Below are positions 50,301 through 54,693 of a stretch of 64,000 nt of DNA, piece by piece; the first letter of the stretch is position 1; each line of letters begins with the position of its first letter. The notes beneath the pieces are model-generated. The model made no database searches and was not told the origin of the DNA. It was given only the letters and a program-made list of their open reading frames with translations. The stretch lies in the NCBI GenBank assembly GCA_030248225.1, contig JASANE010018635.1:60611-124610 (forward strand), given 5' to 3'. The DNA is from Trileptium ribeirensis. Taxonomy: Eukaryota; Nematoda; Enoplea; Enoplida; Thoracostomopsidae. The position numbers and the translations under genes are program-made.

Positions 50301-51084
50301 ACATTTTCATAGGGTTTCAATGGTTTTACGGTCGATGAGCCCGATTGCCAAATGTGAGTTTTCATATGTTTGGTTATATATTGTGCAGGTAATCACCGGA
50401 ACCAGAAGCAGAAATCGGAACCGTCCATTTACGCCGGATCTGGAACCGGAACCTGGTCTTCGAAAGTTATATATAGATGGTTTAACAAAATATACACACG
50501 TTTTCGCAGCGTTTATTTACATTTTTACCGGTTTTCGCAAAAAAAGTTTAAGTTGCGAAATTTTTTCCATTTCGAAGCAGGCGACACCCTCTGGTTGAAC
50601 CAGATGGCAATTAATCGAGACCTGTTCGCAAAAGATTCTTATTTATTTCTGTCTGTATCCTTAAATTTCATTGTATAAGTTCGTTCAAGTTCAAAGCGTT
50701 TTGAGTTTGGATACCAAATTGAACGACTTAAAGCTAGATATTTGGTTGCTTCCCGCGCTAATGTTATTGCTTCCATAGGACTATATCGAGGAATGATAAT
50801 AATAAAGTATTTTTAGTATTCGCTAACATTTTTAATATTTTATTCCACTAGATATGTACGTACATCAGCCAGTAATGGCCGTTGATTGTATGTATATTGG
50901 GTGTCTCGGTGTCTTATATATCAAAACTTATTGTTTATTACAGTGTGGCCGTGGTAACGTTCTAGTTTCGGCATTTGGCAAAATGGAAGCACGACATCGG
51001 CTGCGTCAAATTTTGCTCTCCGACAATTTGTGGTATTGCTTACTGGAATCGAAAATCAATCCAATTAGCAACGTTGAATTTTAG
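7514..51084 (+). CDS. cellular RNA-dependent RNA polymerase with N-terminal RRM (spliced gene, 20 exons seen)
   Basis: The product should synthesise RNA on RNA templates to amplify small-RNA silencing (EGO-1/RRF/RDR family). The 20 exons sum to 3237 nt, giving 1078 residues plus TAG, and every junction keeps phase. Counting from the first exon, an RRM lies at about residues 5-75, FTFSDGIGRMS at 110-120, PSAFQIRFAGFKG early in exon 5, GRTMYGILDEFGVLQYG at 300-316 and the catalytic DLDGD at 389-393. LSFPWIVWHVL follows in exon 14. All five DLDGD residues are intact. The start codon and a first exon upstream of 7514 were not found. About 500 residues expected between the RRM and the catalytic core are also not found. 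Introns run from 167 bp to over 5 kb and are filled with repeats. The gene looks functional. The 3' end lies inside a large inverted duplication. Confidence 0.95.
8107..8213 (+). CDS. RdRP exon 2: RRM core
   Basis: Begins after tcctag and ends in phase 1 at GTAAAT. With the preceding 2-base overhang it restores an Arg codon, then reads SHFTRFGQVEDVEI (helix 1 and strand 2) and GSGIIRFDNPNSARVA (RNP1-like strand 3 and helix 2). A (TA)n tract starts 17 bp after the donor. RRMs at the N-terminus are known in RDR-type polymerases. Confidence 0.85.
8231..8363. repeat. (TA)n microsatellite
   Basis: About 130 bp of nearly pure TA dinucleotides with a few interruptions near 8313-8345. It begins 17 bp inside intron 2, just after the exon 2 donor. 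It is likely length-polymorphic and prone to assembly error. Confidence 0.95.
8364..10296. other. intron 2, remainder
   Basis: AT-rich intron. Between 8830 and 9240 a block recurs in two diverged copies (acgaattttggcacgattcag, then a cggttaactcac block and a tctccaaagt block), so part of it is an old duplication. A frame at 9247-9441 is open but shows no RdRP homology and lacks convincing splice sites. Confidence 0.5.
10297..10413 (+). CDS. RdRP exon 3: end of RRM and Gly/Arg linker
   Basis: Begins after tatttttag, completing an Asp codon from exon 2, and ends in phase 1 at GTATGT. It reads QRIHTVERYSFDAVPKPAP, the expected last strand of an RRM, then NFGGPGLTKSVRGASRGG, a Gly/Arg/Ser-rich linker. 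The frame joins exon 4 without a shift, but extra exons in intron 3 cannot be excluded. Confidence 0.75.
10414..12330. other. intron 3, left part
   Basis: No exon recognised. Around 11135-11290 it contains pieces of the GAGCGAGCGGAGTTT repeat family seen at 19.6 kb and 49.8 kb. A 132-codon frame at 10445-10843 has no homology I can see. This intron is where the missing N-terminal part of the RdRP core would be expected. Confidence 0.5.
12331..12666. repeat. perfect tandem duplication, 2 x 168 bp
   Basis: 12331-12498 and 12499-12666 are identical at every base I compared, starting gtttggaaggag and ending cacactcgctct. Identity in an otherwise diverged intron points to a very recent event or an assembly duplication. 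Confidence 0.95.
12667..13620. other. intron 3, middle part
   Basis: The 12730-13000 part resembles the repeat at 20330-20460 (gcgcaacccatatctcggga and following), so it is derived from the GAGCGAGCG family. No exon was recognised in the remainder. Confidence 0.5.
13621..15235. mobile_element. TIR element with GGGTCATTTCACG ends and G-tract motifs
   Basis: A 23-bp perfect terminal inverted repeat, starting GGGTCATTTCACGCTACG, is seen at 13621-13643 and 15213-15235. No transposase frame is visible. The interior carries at least seven copies of a GGTCGGGGG..TAAAA-like motif (near 14134, 14301, 14451, 14473, 14493, 14642 and 14826) and one inverted copy near 15191-15206. A clear target duplication was not seen. 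A relative lies at 17419-19010. Confidence 0.75.
15236..15676. other. intron 3, right end
   Basis: AT-rich. A stretch at 15351-15419 reads DFAEDRANLGKDEHSLQIKL and ends at an AAG|GTATCC-like donor, but it has no usable acceptor, so it is not called as an exon. Confidence 0.4.
15677..15762 (+). CDS. RdRP exon 4: FSDGIG motif
   Basis: Begins after ctatttaag, entering with two bases that complete a Gly codon, and ends in phase 0 at GTAAAG. It reads YDKSRADEPFTFSDGIGRMS. The FSDGxG(K/R)xS motif opens the conserved double-psi-barrel part of eukaryotic RdRPs. No target-specific oddity is seen. Confidence 0.93.
15763..17418. other. intron 4, left part
   Basis: AT-rich sequence. Short open frames at 16408-16650 and 16888-17127 have no homology or splice support. 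No repeat family was assigned. Confidence 0.5.
17419..19010. mobile_element. second TIR element with GGGTCATTTCA ends and C/G-tract motifs
   Basis: The ends GGGTCATTTCATGAAACCA (17419-17437) and the inverse of GGGTCATTTCACGAAACCA (18992-19010) match at 18 of 19 positions. The interior holds tracts tagccccccCGACC near 17806, 18006, 18142, 18441 and 18481, and one opposite-strand tract near 17450. It shares terminal sequence, length (1592 bp) and G-tract habit with the element at 13621-15235 but little else. No coding frame is seen. Confidence 0.7.
19328..19520 (+). CDS. RdRP exon 5
   Basis: Begins after tatttttag in phase 0 and ends in phase 1 at a weak donor (A|GTCAGC). The donor was chosen because it alone restores frame into exon 6. 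It reads IGYVPSAFQIRFAGFKGML, then VIFRQSMLKFHDPG. PSAFQIRxxGxKG is a signature of cellular RdRPs. Confidence 0.93.
19640..20940. repeat. dispersed repeat bounded by GAAACGGAGCGAGCG-like ends
   Basis: A partial copy at about 19660-20110 and a longer copy at about 20117-20935, in tandem. The left edge reads gagcgaagtttccact or tagcgagcggagtttcc, and the right edge reads gatcgctccatttc, the inverse. Related copies lie at 29.9-31.5, 35.5-36.4, 49.8-50.4 and 60.2-60.9 kb. The symmetric ends suggest a short non-autonomous transposon. No coding frame is seen. Confidence 0.65.
21024..21167. mobile_element. mariner-type MITE, intron 5
   Basis: A 144-bp element flanked by TA (21022-21023 and 21168-21169). 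The ends read CAGTACTCTCC and the inverse of CAGTACTCGCC. The interior gaaatctcgagcaagc matches the copy at 2277. Confidence 0.8.
21168..21643. other. intron 5, right end
   Basis: AT-rich intron sequence with no recognised feature. A hydrophobic open frame at 21269-21487 looks like chance T-rich sequence. Confidence 0.5.
21644..21879 (+). CDS. RdRP exon 6
   Basis: Begins after atttacag with two bases (completing Thr from exon 5) and ends in phase 0 at a consensus GTAAGT. It reads DVTLNRPLIAIMDHV and later LDFRKMNSYGFQFTQ. LNRPxI is conserved in animal and plant RdRPs directly after the previous block. Confidence 0.93.
22062..22586. repeat. tandem repeat, about 130-bp unit, 4 copies
   Basis: Units begin near 22064, 22192, 22321 and 22453 with taccctaccgcctcg and contain gatagatgccttgtaggcaa and an aattattatt block. 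Copies differ at only a few sites. The array lies in intron 6 between two catalytic exons. Confidence 0.9.
22869..23073 (+). CDS. RdRP exon 7: DExGVLxxGxVFVQYS motif
   Basis: Begins after cgttttag in phase 0 and ends in phase 1 at GTGAGT. It reads GRTMYGILDEFGVLQYGQVF followed by VQYSP. This is one of the best conserved RdRP blocks and lies close to the active site in known structures. Confidence 0.95.
23287..23890. repeat. tandem repeat, about 203-bp unit, 3 copies
   Basis: gacgttgaaacaacttg recurs near 23309, 23512 and 23715. Each unit carries gttcttggagtaggaaatgg and gtgttcactggtagtgtt. Frames across it read VGFVQAGVFTGSVNIG but end in stops between units, and no family is recognised. It lies in intron 7. 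Confidence 0.9.
23891..24602. other. intron 7, right part
   Basis: AT-rich intron without recognised exons or repeats. Confidence 0.5.
24611..24757 (+). CDS. RdRP exon 8: NPCxxPGDxR block
   Basis: Begins after gatttcag and ends in phase 1 at GTTGGC. It reads VTKNPCISPGDVRRFTAV and VDCIVFPQVGPRPHADEMAG. KNPCxHPGD and GxRPHxDExAG are family signatures that directly precede the catalytic DLDGD, which continues in exon 9. Of the two tandem exon copies, this one keeps frame with both neighbours. Confidence 0.95.
24814..24961 (+). pseudogene. decayed tandem copy of RdRP exon 8
   Basis: Acceptor (gatttcag) and donor (GTTAGT) are intact, but the copy is 148 nt instead of 147 because of one extra T near 24921, which shifts frame before the RPHADE block. 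It also replaces the Gly of PGD-adjacent sequence by Tyr-containing sequence and both Arg residues by Cys. Use of this exon instead of, or in addition to, exon 8 would abolish the catalytic motif. Confidence 0.88.
25009..25509. other. intron 8, middle
   Basis: AT-rich intron with no recognised feature. Confidence 0.5.
25510..26257. mobile_element. repeat element with CAGAACGTAG inverted ends
   Basis: Starts CAGAACGTAG (25510-25519) and ends with the exact inverse CTACGTTCTG (26248-26257). It holds about two diverged internal units containing tggttcctcga, a gcatggcaaactcattgc block and gtacccttca. The 3' part also matches 48108-48180, including sequence past the inverted end, so the true boundary may lie further right. 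No coding frame is seen. Relatives lie at 45.9, 47.1-48.2 and 54.0 kb and in the right arm. Confidence 0.6.
26258..26860. other. intron 8, right end
   Basis: AT-rich intron ending in tttaattttag before the catalytic exon. No other feature is recognised. Confidence 0.5.
26861..26982 (+). CDS. RdRP exon 9: catalytic DLDGD
   Basis: Begins after ttaattttag and completes a Gly codon, reading GSDLDGDEYAVFWLKDI. DLDGD at 26866-26880 is the DbDGD motif whose three Asp residues coordinate the catalytic metal ion, and all are intact. It ends in phase 0 at GTATTT. An active enzyme is predicted. Confidence 0.96.
26983..27727. other. intron 9, left part
   Basis: AT-rich, no recognised exon. The open frame at 27554-27844 runs into the hAT-like element and is not supported. 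Confidence 0.5.
27728..28886. mobile_element. second copy of the hAT-like GGTTCCGG element
   Basis: Starts CAGGGAGTAACCGG and ends ttccggttatttcctg. It is collinear with the element at 2942-4062 through shared blocks such as gtttcctacagaa with aacatgtaacaaacgtatg, and gaagaccaggttccgg. The ends carry extra GGTTCCGG repeats compared with the first copy. No 8-bp duplication is visible at this copy. No transposase frame is seen. Confidence 0.75.
29307..29451 (+). CDS. RdRP exon 10
   Basis: Begins after tgtttcag in phase 0 and ends in phase 1. It reads DSIGNIATAHLVAADRFGL, then SIAHKHSVA. The pattern D-x-IG-x-I-x-x-AHL-x-x-AD is the conserved helix following the catalytic motif in cellular RdRPs. 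Confidence 0.95.
29619..29755 (+). CDS. RdRP exon 11: VDFPKTG motif
   Basis: Begins after tatttttag only 167 bp after exon 10 (the shortest clear intron) and ends in phase 0 at GTAAGT. It reads VDFPKTGIAPAPLDEYERP and SKHMLGQLYRK. AVDFxKTG and SxxxLGxLYR are family signatures. Confidence 0.96.
30239..30400. mobile_element. degenerate mariner-type MITE
   Basis: The right end cattctggcgggtactg followed by TA matches the family terminus. The left end is eroded. The interior keeps gagcgagcgagtggctcg and the A/T centre typical of the copies at 2277 and 33901. Confidence 0.6.
30872..31495. repeat. tandem repeat, 210-bp unit, 3 copies
   Basis: tccatccgaaaatgtgttat begins at 30921, 31132 and 31342. 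Units are nearly identical. Since 210 is a multiple of three the same frame (EWQRQTKI) reopens in each unit, but it is not protein-like and lies in the repeat family above. Confidence 0.92.
31735..31975. mobile_element. larger MITE with CAGTATTC ends
   Basis: The left end after TA reads CAGTATTCGTAAGAAATGAG. The right end near 31960-31975 carries an imperfect inverse. The interior has attttggcgcgctttttt, also present at 44940, and many TTCGAA/TGTTCG motifs. Confidence 0.5.
32354..33487. mobile_element. 1.1-kb TIR element with AAAAATAAGTGCA ends
   Basis: The left end after TA reads CAGTCAAAAATAAGTGCAG. The right end is the inverse of CAGTCTAGGCCAAAAATAAG, continuing TGCA. Sub-terminal atttcgtttaatc and gattaaacgaaat blocks are also inverted. 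The interior is very AT-rich and non-coding. CAGT termini and the TA flank suggest a mariner-derived element. Confidence 0.55.
33543..33674. repeat. 131-bp direct repeat, copy 1
   Basis: Matches 40994-41124 almost exactly (aggtttagaacaa through ggtatcgaaactttgaaaaa). This copy ends 27 bp before the acceptor of RdRP exon 12, so it includes the end of intron 11. Confidence 0.92.
33701..33890 (+). CDS. RdRP exon 12
   Basis: Begins after ttatgacag in phase 0 and ends in phase 1 at GTAAAC. It reads LVVDGWELFKDDAIRTRN, then YGIDDEWQLISG. It matches the C-terminal helical region of RdRPs, where an acidic YGIxxExxxxSG segment is usual. A MITE inserts 10 bp after the donor. Confidence 0.93.
33901..34065. 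mobile_element. mariner-type MITE beside the exon 12 donor
   Basis: Flanked by TA (33899-33900 and 34066-34067). The left end reads CAGTACTCACGAAAAATGG, and the right end is the inverse form of the family terminus. The interior carries gagcgagtggctcgctcgag, a strong palindrome. Its first base is 11 nt from the exon end. Confidence 0.8.
34066..34708. other. intron 12, right part
   Basis: AT-rich. 34190-34335 has TTCG-rich inverted blocks ending in gactgtaactctag and resembles the CAGT-ended families, but its boundaries are unclear. Confidence 0.4.
34709..34876 (+). CDS. RdRP exon 13
   Basis: Begins after tatttctag, completing Gly, and ends in phase 1 at GTAAAT. It reads HMTRIRNRLSDGDREDF and IVELRIGKLWQQFRDQF, then an acidic PELDDPDDIE. 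It is conserved in the RdRP C-terminal region. Confidence 0.93.
34896..35105. repeat. tandem repeat, 71-bp unit, 3 copies
   Basis: ttgtattgccaatgtt recurs at 34911, 34982 and 35053, with attacgtatacaaagaactc between copies. The array starts about 20 bp after the exon 13 donor. Confidence 0.92.
35477..36405. repeat. full-length GAGCGAGCG-family repeat
   Basis: Starts gaaacggagcgagcgtgg and ends ggaaactccgttcgctccg, approximately inverted ends. It contains ccatccgaa-like and agtcaagttgg blocks shared with copies near 20.5 and 30.5 kb. It has no coding frame. The symmetric ends and about 930-bp size suggest a non-autonomous transposon. Confidence 0.6.
36406..40199. other. intron 13, right part
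   Basis: The largest intron continues here. 37245-37560 holds an imperfect duplication of about 205 bp (a gataaacatcaaac block twice). 38160-38660 is related to sequence at 52.7-53.2 kb, including a GTTCGCGAAC palindrome. 39640-39900 is TTCGTTTAA-rich and probably MITE-derived. A 132-codon minus-strand frame at 37360-37758 has no recognisable homology. Confidence 0.45.
40200..40336 (+). CDS. RdRP exon 14: LSFPWIVWHVL motif
   Basis: Begins after atttttacag, completing Ser, and ends in phase 0 at GTTAGT. It reads FQKASAWYVVSYDYFTY and KLSFPWIVWHVLNVIK. AWYxVxY and LSFPWxxxDxL are diagnostic of the family, although His replaces the usual Asp in the last motif. An in-frame TAG follows 3 bases into the intron. 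Confidence 0.95.
40337..41417. other. intron 14
   Basis: AT-rich. It contains copy 2 of the 131-bp direct repeat and no recognised exon. Confidence 0.5.
40994..41124. repeat. 131-bp direct repeat, copy 2
   Basis: Nearly identical to 33543-33674, in the same orientation, about 7.45 kb apart. Between the two copies lie exons 12, 13 and 14. Confidence 0.92.
41418..41603 (+). CDS. RdRP exon 15
   Basis: Begins after ttgttttag and ends at GTAGGT, both in phase 0. It reads RRTYGSIEANEFRDLTNP, then ICAKWNPLPASHFDLD. Homology is weaker than in the catalytic exons. The exon is assigned by phase, coding composition and position. Confidence 0.85.
41604..42882. other. intron 15
   Basis: About 1.3 kb of AT-rich sequence. 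No exon or assigned repeat. Confidence 0.5.
42883..43352 (+). CDS. RdRP exon 16 (longest; may contain a 66-nt intron)
   Basis: Begins after gtgctgcag in phase 0 and ends in phase 2 at GTAAGG. It reads PISHQKMLRRVHIPLFFLDW and ISSPGELLLKFVKYLASERF. At 470 nt it is more than twice most others. 42901-42966 begins GTGAGC, ends tcgttttcag, is exactly 22 codons long and has no stop, so it may be a phase-0 intron that is sometimes retained. Confidence 0.85.
43353..43809. other. intron 16, left part
   Basis: AT-rich intron without recognised features. Confidence 0.5.
43810..44030. mobile_element. MITE with CAGTGACGGACAGAAATAA ends
   Basis: Flanked by TA on both sides (43808-43809 and 44031-44032). 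The right end is the inverse of CAGTCGCAGACAAAAATAAG. The interior is rich in aacgtt/gttcgtttac and its inverse. It is non-coding and belongs with the mariner-type set. Confidence 0.75.
44142..44354. mobile_element. second MITE of the CAGTNNCNGACA family
   Basis: The left end after TA reads CAGTCACCGACAGAAGTGAG. The right end is the inverse of CAGTTACAGACAAACATAAG. It sits about 110 bp from a related copy and shares the aacgttcg-rich interior. Confidence 0.7.
44830..45090. mobile_element. MITE with CAGTACTCGCCAAAAAT left end
   Basis: A canonical left terminus after TA at 44828-44829. The right end is eroded (near ttagtacaatttttggtc). The interior shares attttcgcgcgctttttt with the element at 31735. 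Confidence 0.5.
45520..45623 (+). CDS. RdRP exon 17
   Basis: Begins after gtctttcag with one base that completes Asn from exon 16 (phase 2), and ends in phase 1 at GTATGC. It reads MMIFNLHQIAFKTYHHIALT. It is assigned on the perfect phase match, splice signals and RdRP-like C-terminal composition. Confidence 0.85.
45624..46459. other. intron 17
   Basis: AT-rich. A fragment at about 45913-46020 (cagaacgtagtg with gatcggcc) matches the start of the element at 25510. Nothing else was recognised. Confidence 0.5.
46460..46570 (+). CDS. RdRP exon 18
   Basis: Begins after tttttgtcag, completing Ala, and ends in phase 1 at GTAAAC. It reads ISPKGIYSECRDRADSIDNG and ICFLIDIAGPETK. It is assigned on phase, splice sites and GC-richer coding composition. 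It lies just outside the visible part of the inverted duplication, and its partner would be beyond the window. Confidence 0.8.
46950..47045. repeat. GC-rich hAT-like terminus (tentative)
   Basis: A sharp GC-rich island (gcctgcgggcccgggcctga and following) in AT-rich DNA. It ends in the inverse of CAGAGATGCGCAGGCC, which resembles hAT termini. The same island is mirrored at about 63590-63690. Confidence 0.4.
47060..48185. repeat. tandem array, about 350-bp unit, 3+ copies
   Basis: The block gcatggaaaactcattgccg and its variants recur near 47159, 47519 and 47866, with a shorter related unit near 48028. Each unit also has tggttcctcgacccaa-like and gtacccttcacgg-like blocks. It is the same family as 25510-26257 and shares its 3' tail (gagctgattggctgtgcacg). 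Short frames repeat but are not conserved. Confidence 0.8.
48186..49581. other. intron 18, right part
   Basis: AT-rich. Includes a probable MITE fragment ending attatttttggccgtaactg near 48900-48920, and 49.16-49.45 kb sequence related to the GTTCGCGAAC-bearing repeat. No exon was found. Confidence 0.45.
49582..49748 (+). CDS. RdRP exon 19
   Basis: Begins after atcttttttag, completing Val from exon 18, and ends in phase 0 at GTATGT. It reads DVDRPWDFDEADPIQIEW, then YPFAVLQIFDLLKLWSGV. This left-arm copy is intact. The right-arm copy at 60882-61048 is broken. Confidence 0.88.
49780..50385. repeat. GAGCGAGCG-family repeat in intron 19
   Basis: Starts gaaacggagcgagcggagtt and runs through a ccatatctcgcgacacagg block, as at 19.7-20.5 kb. 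It is truncated on the right by a CAGG..ACCGGAACC terminus at 50386. A 209-codon frame across it and the next element is not a gene. Confidence 0.7.
50944..51084 (+). CDS. RdRP exon 20 (last), stop TAG at 51082-51084
   Basis: Begins after tgtttattacag in phase 0. It reads CGRGNVLVSAFGKMEARHRL, then LLSDNLWYCLLESKINPISN, and ends NVEF-stop. The length fits a short C-terminal exon. The antisense copy at 59506-59647 differs by one base substitution and one inserted T, which removes this stop. Confidence 0.88.
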   Translation, partial: CGRGNVLVSAFGKMEARHRLRQILLSDNLWYCLLESKINPISNVEF

Positions 51085-53955
51085 TATACAAAGCGTCCAG
51101 CAACCAGCGAAGTCCCAACTACCATCGCAAGTGTAGACGTTCGGTACAATGCGCGATTAGCCACGAAATTATATATAATATGGCTAACACCACCAAATAC
51201 CCGATGATCCCATAAACACAGCTGGGTATATTAATGCGCCATTGGTCTTGCTTCTAACACCTTAATACTGTTTAAATATGTACATAGTTAAATTGTACAC
51301 AAAAATGTTAAGTGTAAACACAAAAAAGATAAATTTAGTTTTTTGCGGGACTTGGAGCATTATGGTCATTTGCATTAAGGTTAAATTTTGACCAAAGCTA
51401 CATATCTTCAGCAGCCAGAAAAGTTATTTCAGTGATAGCTAAATTTTCATTTTTGTGAATAGCACGCATTTCTCAATATACCGCCTAATGACGGAGCGAT
51501 TATATTGGATTGAACATAATAAAAAATGTCAACATTATAGCCATGCCATGAGCTCGAACAAATTACTAGCAAGAACCTTTCAAGCTATTGATTACTTTAG
51601 TTTAACTATTCGTAATTTACAGTAGGAATAATAAAGACATAATCTTAATTGCTGGGGTTAATTGAGGCTTGCTGATTTTCATTAAAGAGGAACAACAAAT
51701 CACAATTCCGGTCCCGACACCATGTCGGTTTCTAATTTATGACCTTTTCACACAGGTTCAGTATAATGTTACAAATTAATAAAGTTTACTTTCCGAATCG
51801 TATTAAAGCTCAAACTTTGGAGTTAAGCAGTGTTGTGCAACACAGTTATATAGTAGTTTGAGGGCACGGTTTCAACTATGGATATTAATTTATAGGTTGA
51901 GTTTAGTGAAAGTCACTAGAAGTATCAGATAAAGTAACATGAACATAAAATTAATAGCTCTGGGTAAACGATGAGTGTGTTCTTACAGGACAAGAACTTA
52001 AATTCGCTAATATTTTTAACCAGTTTTAGCACAAACTCGGAATGCCGGGTCCGCTGGAAAAAATATAAAAAATGTTACTAGACAAGGTCCACAGCAATCT
52101 CATGATATCGTAAAATACAAATTTCATCTTTTGCATGAATCGCAGGAAACTGCGTGCACCTACTACACACGGTAAGTTATTGCAGTCACACTATCATATT
52201 AAAATACATTATCATGACATTACTGTTACAAACATAATGCACTCAATAGCGCAAGCTGAAAGAATGCTGTTTCAATAAAGCATTGCCTCCTACTGCACAA
52301 CATAGCACAAGCTTAACGCAACATTATATATAACCGGAACCGGAAGTTCAATTTTAGCTGGAACCTGAACCTAGTCTTCTCAATAAGGTAAAATAAAAAA
52401 GAAATATTGTATAATAAGACTTTTTGTTTGTTGGGTGTGAGCGATGAATGGTTATTTTACCGGTTAAACCTTTTAGTTTCGTTTTAAAACATCTGGGAGT
52501 GTCATAGCCCTGTGGGGTGCTGCGTTGAATACAAAATTGTGGTATTTCTTCAATTAGTTATACACTGAATGGCTAGATGGGGCTATACATTTTCCCATAC
52601 GCGTTGGGTCGCTGGGTATGATTAATGTAATTGTACTGTTATGTCGCAGGCACAATTCCGCAAACGGGTCGACAATATAAAAACTCTTAATTTTCCTGAA
52701 AGTTGTGATTTTGCAATTTAGACTGTTACAGCGTACGTTGTTATTTTTTAGGTTAATGCGACAGTAAGCTTAATCTACGCTCATCAATAATCCTATTTTG
52801 TTATTCTTTGGGAAACCGTTATCTGGCTCAAAACTGTACGCTAACATACCCACAGCTCTATGATAGTATTCGGCAAATTTGTGTTCGCGAAAATTACAGA
52901 CCTTCTTGCGAATGAAAATCTACCGGATTTGGGTTCGTGGATCTGTTCGCGAACACTGTAACCTTAGCCTCAGGAGCGATTGATTTGTGAAGTCAGTATT
53001 ACGTTAAATTTGTTCGCGAACACAGACAAACACAAATCGGAGCCCGGCAGGCATTAGATAACAGTTTTCACTGCAAATTCAAAATCGTCAAAATTTTGTC
53101 CGAACACAAGGTGTAATTTTTGATGCTTGTATCAGATTTTGCCGATTTTCTGTTGTCGAAAAACCGATGCAATTTCTGCATTTGTTTCGTAAGAACGGTT
53201 TGCGCTTCGCTATGGGCTATTACAAAATAGGATAGTCGATGGGCGCAGGTTAAGCTTACTCGCGCATAAGTCGTGTATGATTACAGGAAAAATAATAGCA
53301 AGTGTTTCAACTTGCAGCACGAAGACAAAAATCGAATTGCTTTCAAAATTTCAGTGTAGTGTTAGGCTGCGCCAGTCTGTGACAAAATGCGCGATCAAAA
53401 TTGTACTATATGTACACTTGATTGTATAGTGGAATTAAACTGAAAGACACAATGGGCAGCTTTTACAAAATTTCACAGTTTCGCTACAGCCTCTATGCCT
53501 CCACTTAGCAGGTAGGTCCCACCTCTTCAAGTCTTATGATAAAAAGCCATTAATATGTGCTTAAAATTTAGCTACTGTAATGTGCTGTTGGTATATAATT
53601 ATTGCACTTCCGTACCTTCTAATAAAGGCTGAGGAAATCAATTTCGAACCTGAAAATAGGCAATTAACACGCATTAGACTAGTACTGTTGTTATACAGTC
53701 CTAAGTAATGTGAAATACACAAAATTGTCTTATCTTGTGGTCTCACGAGCATATGATAAATAATTGATAGACACATTTGGCAGTATAGTTGTTTGCAAGT
53801 GACTAAGCAGCAATCGTTGAGCTATAACTTAAATAGCGGCACAGTAAACAAATCTAGGAGTATATACAGAGTATATATACTTCAAAAATTATAGATATGT
53901 TAAAGTTTGATTGATTAGCGTTAATCGATTGATTTCTTTGTGGCTTATAAGTTTT
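51085..53955. other. 3' flank of the RdRP gene inside the left arm
   Basis: Non-coding. AATAAA hexamers occur near 51778, among other places, as candidate polyadenylation signals. 52330-52390 holds another GGAACCGG remnant. 52740-53140 contains several GTTCGCGAAC-like palindromes. No further gene was recognised. Confidence 0.5.
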
Positions 53956-54268
53956 CAGAACATAGTGGCGATTGGATGTTGCAGGGGTGAAAATTTTTAA
54001 AATTCAGTTTTTTGCCCCATTTTAGTACCCTTCACGGAAGCAAAATTATTTTTATCTTAACTTTCGAATTTTTTTCTCTAGCTGGTTGTTTTTCATAGTA
54101 AAACAATAAATGCCGATGCCTCTTTTGTTTTTCGATTAAGGCTCCGGTTTTGGAGTTTACGGGGTTTGAAGTATGGCATCCTCATGGTTCCTCGACCCAA
54201 AATTAGAAAATTTGTACTGACGTCCTGGTCGGCCGAAAAGCTTCATTTGGGGTTTTCGGGCATGGGAG
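53956..54268. repeat. CAGAACGTAG-family fragment
   Basis: Begins cagaacatagtgg and carries gtacccttcacggaagc and ggttcctcgacccaaaatt as in the array at 47.1 kb. It is cut off at the GGAACCGG terminus near 54270. Confidence 0.65.
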
Positions 54269-54693
54269 GGAAAAAGTAGTCGGAACTGCAACACGAATTT
54301 TGCCGGAACCGGAATTACTGTTACTCCCTGATCTGATATATATATATATATGCTGGGAATGTCTCAGCGTGATAAAGTCCTGCAAGGCTTGTGTGACAAA
54401 ACATATTTCAACAAATTTCCCTATTTGTTGTAGCAATTGATGAGCATATGTATATATTATATGGTTTGCATTCGTTAAGTCTTGACTAATTTTCAACTTG
54501 GAACAAATAAAGCAGTAGGCAGGCGCGCAAATTTAGACAATGTTACGTTTTACCTTTCCAATCGGTTTATTCTTGCGTTCGATCATCAATAAAAGTGTTA
54601 TGTAATTAACATACCCACCTTTTCGCTACACTGGTTGCTTTTCTAACAAGTATTTTATGTTTTTTTAACTGTCAGTTTTGTTTTATTGTATAT

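Larger units (their letters stand above)
50386..54330. mobile_element. 3.9-kb segment bounded by hAT-like GGAACCGG termini
   Basis: The left edge reads caggtaatcaccggaacc and the right edge ggaattactgttactccctg, the same terminal types and orientation as a reversed copy of the elements at 2942 and 27728. The segment encloses RdRP exon 20. No matching 8-bp duplication is seen, so it may be two unrelated truncated insertions rather than one element. Confidence 0.35.
46631..54693 (+). repeat. left arm of large inverted duplication
   Basis: This 8.06-kb segment is repeated in reverse at 55836-64000. Anchor pairs all sum to about 110,530-110,631: 46631 with 64000, 49582 with 61048, 49748 with 60882, 50944 with 59647, and 54693 with 55836. 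It includes RdRP exons 19 and 20, the 3' flank and several mobile elements. The left limit is set by the window edge on the other arm. Confidence 0.95.

Noticed and set aside
49969..50598. 209-codon + frame, the longest in the window
   Set aside because: It crosses a dispersed repeat and a hAT-like terminus, lies within RdRP intron 19 and has no homologous domain.
7514..51084. Viral-type RdRP or viral integration
   Set aside because: The motifs (PSAFQIRF, NPCISPGD, DLDGDEY) are those of the cellular two-barrel RdRP family, and the gene has many spliceosomal introns.
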